Shown here: piece after piece, positions 6,626 to 9,259 of the stretch | Layout: each line of letters starts with the position of its first letter | How positions within the stretch are numbered: the first letter of the stretch is position 1 | Assembly (NCBI GenBank): GCA_027296045.1 | Contig: JAPUJS010000279.1 | Location: 1-9,259 of the forward strand | Direction: 5' to 3' | DNA length: 9,259 bases | Source of the DNA: a bacterium | Lineage (GTDB): Bacteria > Latescibacterota > UBA2968 | Notes under the pieces: generated by a model | Seen by the model: the letters and a program-made list of their open reading frames with translations, nothing else | Databases searched by the model: none | What the model was told of the DNA's origin: nothing | Position numbers and translations under genes: made by a program

Positions 6626-7864
6626 CTACGGATTTACACTCCCGCCATTCCCCGCCAACTCCAAACACACCATCTTTTTCATATCCCGAACGAAAACCTT
6701 GCCATTGGCCAAAGTCGGCCCCGTCCAGCAGCGTCCCGACAACACCTGCACAACGCCCTTCTCCCGATATCCTTCCGGCGTCGCTTCCACCAAACCCAAT
6801 TTCCCTGTATCGCTCATAATAATCAAATGTCCATCGGCATAGATCAACGCCCCTTTCCCAAACCCACGGTGTTTCCACTGTTCCTTCCCCGTTTTGGCTT
6901 CGATGCACTTCAAGATCGCATTGTCAAAACCATACAGATAATCGCCGTGCAAAACCGATGTACTGAAATGATTCTTCATCCCCCGATTTTCCCAGATCTT
7001 CTTCGCACCCAGACCACCCTTTCGTTTTTCAACCTGCAACAGGGCGGCCCCATGGTCATAGCCGGAAGAAATAAAAATCTGATCGGGCGGTACAAAAATC
7101 GGGGTCGCGATATTCAAGTCATAAGATGTCACCCACGGAAATCTCCAATAAACCCGACCATCGGTCGGCGAGAGTCCAACAGCCCCATTCCCGGACAAAA
7201 ACACCACCTGTCGCACACCTGCGATGTCCACGGCAATCGGGGAGGAATAGGCGACAATATCCTCCTGAGACGCCCACTTCACCTTGCCATCGGTTTTGTC
7301 CAGCGCCAGAAACGTCCCTCGCCGCGTCCCGGCTTCCAGAAGCAGCAAATCGCCCTCGATGATTGGTGAAGTCGCAAATCCGAATTTTGGAATGCTGCTG
7401 CCAAGTCCGTCGTAAAGATCCACCACCCACAGCTTTTTCCCATCCTTTGCACCCAGAGCATACAGCCATCCCTCGGCCCCAAGCACATACACCCGATCGC
7501 CTTCCACCGTCGGCTGGGAACGCGGCCCATTCCCGCCCTGTCCTTCATAAAGCTTCGCCCCGGTCTTAAACCGCCACAGCTCCTTACCCGTCCGTTCGTC
7601 CAGGCAAATGACAAATTCGTCTTCCCCACTCGAAAACATAGTATAGACCCGACCATCTGCCACCGAAATCCCCGAAAATCCCTGCCCAAGCGGGCTTTCC
7701 CAGACCACTTTGGGTCCCCCCTTTGGCCAGGTCGTTAACAACCCGGTCTCTTCAGAAACCCCGGTCCGATTGGGGCCCAACCACTGCGGCCAGTTTGCCT
7801 GAACCGGACAAACTTCCAAAAACAGCACAGCCGCTGTACATCCCACAATCCAACGCCCCATCAT
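6626..7864 (-). CDS. Secreted PQQ-type beta-propeller repeat protein
   Basis: A 412-residue protein predicted to act in the periplasm or at the cell surface. Residues 1-23 are a Sec signal peptide: MMGRW, a hydrophobic core, then PVQA before NWPQW. The mature N-terminus NWPQWLGPNRTGV (24-36) is the opening block of many PQQ-like propeller proteins. Repeated blade signatures follow, each a hydrophobic strand then D/K-x-TGK-x-W: ERTGKELWRF (90-99), AKDGKKLWVV (139-148), DKTDGKVKWAS (189-199), SPTDGRVYWRF (232-242) and AKTGKEQWKH (323-332), with more degenerate blades between and after. I see no adjacent-cysteine pair and no CxxCH haem site, so a PQQ alcohol-dehydrogenase role is unlikely. Scaffolding, binding or envelope assembly (BamB-like fold) are possible. 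A GTG at 7892-7894 would add ten residues, but AAGGAG 8 bases before the ATG at 7864 decides the start. The gap from the radical SAM gene is 48 bases. Confidence 0.88.
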   Translation of the reverse strand: MMGRWIVGCTAAVLFLEVCPVQANWPQWLGPNRTGVSEETGLLTTWPKGGPKVVWESPLGQGFSGISVADGRVYTMFSSGEDEFVICLDERTGKELWRFKTGAKLYEGQGGNGPRSQPTVEGDRVYVLGAEGWLYALGAKDGKKLWVVDLYDGLGSSIPKFGFATSPIIEGDLLLLEAGTRRGTFLALDKTDGKVKWASQEDIVAYSSPIAVDIAGVRQVVFLSGNGAVGLSPTDGRVYWRFPWVTSYDLNIATPIFVPPDQIFISSGYDHGAALLQVEKRKGGLGAKKIWENRGMKNHFSTSVLHGDYLYGFDNAILKCIEAKTGKEQWKHRGFGKGALIYADGHLIIMSDTGKLGLVEATPEGYREKGVVQVLSGRCWTGPTLANGKVFVRDMKKMVCLELAGNGGSVNP

Positions 7865-7872
7865 GCTGAACT

Positions 7873-7878
7873 CTCCTT
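7873..7878 (-). promoter_or_regulatory. Strong Shine-Dalgarno site deciding the propeller-protein start
   Basis: Minus-strand AAGGAG, within GGAAGGAG, lies 8 bases before the tandem ATGATG at 7859-7864. A start at the upstream GTG (7892-7894) would place this site inside the coding region and put ten mostly polar residues ahead of the signal peptide. Confidence 0.65.
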
Positions 7879-7912
7879 CCGAATCAAGGGACACCCCGGC
7901 CGCAATCCCTTC

Positions 7913-9259
7913 TCAGGTATACCGTGAATTTCGATACCGTTCGTGATAAAATATGGGCAACAACTGGTCCACCTGCAACAACCCCTTTCGACTCAACGTC
8001 ACTCCCCGATCGTCAAATTTCAACATCCCATCGTCTTGAAGCTTTTGATACGCCTCCCCAAACCGATCCAGAATATGAACGCCAAACTTGGTCAAAAAAT
8101 AATCCGTCTCAATATGCCCCAGCTTCAACTGCAAAATCATCTCCCTTACCAGTCGTTCCTCTTCTGTTGTCACAAAGGCCCGGTTCAACGGCAACCGCCC
8201 TTCCCCAACCGCCTCCAGATAGGGATCCCAATGCGTTTGATTCTGAAAGTGAAATCCGTTTACGTGGGAAAAAGACGCCACACCGGTACCGATCAAGTCG
8301 GCACTGCGCCACAGCGCATCCCGATAAACAAACCGATTGAGGCGACCCTTTTTCACCAGTGTATACGCGCTGGAGGTCTCATAATCTGCTTCCCCAAACT
8401 GATCCATCGCATAATCGTGCCACGCCCGCTTTGTCTCCCAATCTGCCACCGGCACCGGATCGGCGGACCCGTCCAAAATAGCCTTTGAATACACCGTATT
8501 AAACGGCAACTCCATCTGATAAATCGTCACACTATCCGGATCCAGATCAATGGTCCGCTGAACCGTCTCCTTCCACGTCTCCCACGTCTCGCCCACCATC
8601 CCGGAGATCAAATCCACATTCACCTGTTCAAAATCCTGCGCTTTCACCCACGGCATGACCGCATAAATCTCTCGACTCACATGCGCCCGCCCGTTTTCCC
8701 GCAAAATCTCGTCGTTCAAGTTCTCCAACCCCAGGCTCAGCCTGGTCACGCCAATCTCCCGAATCGCCTCCACTTTCGACTCCGACAGCGTACCCGGTTC
8801 GCATTCAAACGCCACTTCTTCGGCTGCATCCCACGGCATAGCTGCCTGGATCCGTTCCACCAGAGCCTTCAAATGCTTCACACTGATATAAGACGGCGTC
8901 CCCCCGCCAAAATACACAAAATTCAATTCCCGTCCCGCAAATCGAGGCAAGGCGCTATACAGTTCCACCTCCCTTGCCAGCGTATCCACATAGGTCTCTA
9001 TTTCCGAACTGTTTCGATCGGTATAGACCCGAAAATAACAGAATTTACACCGCTTCCGACAAAAGGGAATATGCAGATAAAGCCCCAGCGGATTTTCCGT
9101 TGGTTCCGCTGTCTGCAACATCGCCTCCACCTCGGACAGACCTTCGTCACTCCAGAACGAATAGGGCGGATAATTGGAGACGAAAACACTGCCGACCTCG
9201 GTCGCCTCCGAATCCAGGCGTGCCGTGGCGGGCTCGGCGATAGAGTCTTCGTGTGGCAT
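7913..9259 (-). CDS. HemN/HemW-type radical SAM protein (coproporphyrinogen-oxidase-like family)
   Basis: A 448-residue cytoplasmic iron-sulfur enzyme that should bind a [4Fe-4S] cluster and S-adenosylmethionine. LYLHIPFCRKRCKFCYF (60-76) gives the cluster ligands C67, C71 and C74 in CxxxCxxC spacing. FGGGTPS (117-123) is the SAM-binding glycine motif, FECEPGTL (151-158) and SLGLEN (175-180) are the next barrel strands, and GTGVASFSHV (325-334) plus a C-terminal region at about 365-440 form the HemN-type C-terminal domain. Position 76 is Phe, not the fourth Cys of the CxxxCxxCxC motif of true anaerobic coproporphyrinogen oxidases, so that activity is unlikely. Options are a HemW-like haem chaperone, a ChuW/HutW-like haem-breaking enzyme, or a HemN-like methylase or cyclopropanase in a biosynthetic locus. 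The preceding VFVSNYPPYSFW (25-36) is distinctive. The ATG is the last codon of the window, so its ribosome site and any upstream extension are unseen. Confidence 0.85.
   Translation of the reverse strand: MPHEDSIAEPATARLDSEATEVGSVFVSNYPPYSFWSDEGLSEVEAMLQTAEPTENPLGLYLHIPFCRKRCKFCYFRVYTDRNSSEIETYVDTLAREVELYSALPRFAGRELNFVYFGGGTPSYISVKHLKALVERIQAAMPWDAAEEVAFECEPGTLSESKVEAIREIGVTRLSLGLENLNDEILRENGRAHVSREIYAVMPWVKAQDFEQVNVDLISGMVGETWETWKETVQRTIDLDPDSVTIYQMELPFNTVYSKAILDGSADPVPVADWETKRAWHDYAMDQFGEADYETSSAYTLVKKGRLNRFVYRDALWRSADLIGTGVASFSHVNGFHFQNQTHWDPYLEAVGEGRLPLNRAFVTTEEERLVREMILQLKLGHIETDYFLTKFGVHILDRFGEAYQKLQDDGMLKFDDRGVTLSRKGLLQVDQLLPIFYHERYRNSRYT

Noticed and set aside
6500..7369. Plus-strand open frame of 289 codons
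   Set aside because: It is antisense to the propeller gene and crosses the receptor start and intergenic gap; no motif or ribosome site supports it.
6626..7864. PQQ-dependent dehydrogenase
   Set aside because: The protein is about 410 residues, without the adjacent Cys-Cys pair or haem c site of known quinoprotein dehydrogenases; the propeller repeats alone do not imply PQQ binding.
4446..8312. Haem-uptake locus (haem receptor plus ChuW/HutW-like radical SAM)
   Set aside because: The receptor has siderophore-type plug motifs and I could not find FRAP/NPNL haem-receptor blocks; no haem-binding lipoprotein or ABC importer is present.
1..9259. CRISPR array, tRNA, rRNA, insertion sequence or long repeats
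   Set aside because: Coding sequence fills nearly the whole window, and no periodic repeats, transposase-like frames or cloverleaf-sized gaps were found. Recurring CGATCCGAT-like words fall within codons of the receptor and other genes.

Overview
The window holds seven genes, all on the minus strand, packed with gaps of at most about 65 bases and two short overlaps. It reads as one directional run, probably an operon, from right (9259) to left (1). Both edges cut the locus: the first gene's start codon is the last three bases of the window, and the last gene runs off at base 1. The host is a Gram-negative, didermal bacterium, because there is a TonB-dependent outer-membrane receptor with a signal peptide and a secreted beta-propeller protein. 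The propeller's N-terminal NWPQWLGPNRTG block and the glycosyltransferase's GSCIHDNTLA block resemble proteins I associate with Planctomycetes, Verrucomicrobia and related or uncultured phyla. That placement is from memory and tentative.

Order of transcription: (1) a HemN/HemW-type radical SAM protein, 9259-7913; (2) a secreted PQQ-type beta-propeller protein, 7864-6626; (3) a siderophore-type TonB-dependent receptor, 6560-4446; (4) a PaaK-like adenylate-forming (acyl-CoA) ligase whose ATG overlaps the receptor's TGA, 4449-3175; (5) a flavoprotein of the flavin-dependent halogenase/monooxygenase superfamily with an intact WxWxIP motif, 3141-1858; (6) a GT4 glycosyltransferase, 1813-485; (7) an EamA/DMT-like membrane protein that overlaps gene 6 by 11 bases, 495 to beyond the left edge.

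Taken together this looks like a small-molecule locus. The ligase would activate a carboxylic acid, the flavoprotein and radical SAM enzyme could tailor the scaffold, the glycosyltransferase could decorate it or act in the envelope, and the receptor and DMT-like protein could move something across the two membranes. The substrate cannot be read from the sequence. No carrier protein, ketosynthase, NRPS module, ABC exporter or regulator lies inside the window, so the pathway may continue past the right edge, or the genes may serve separate functions. I found no RNA gene, mobile element, CRISPR array, long repeat, convincing promoter or intrinsic terminator. The longest stretch without a gene is 65 bases.
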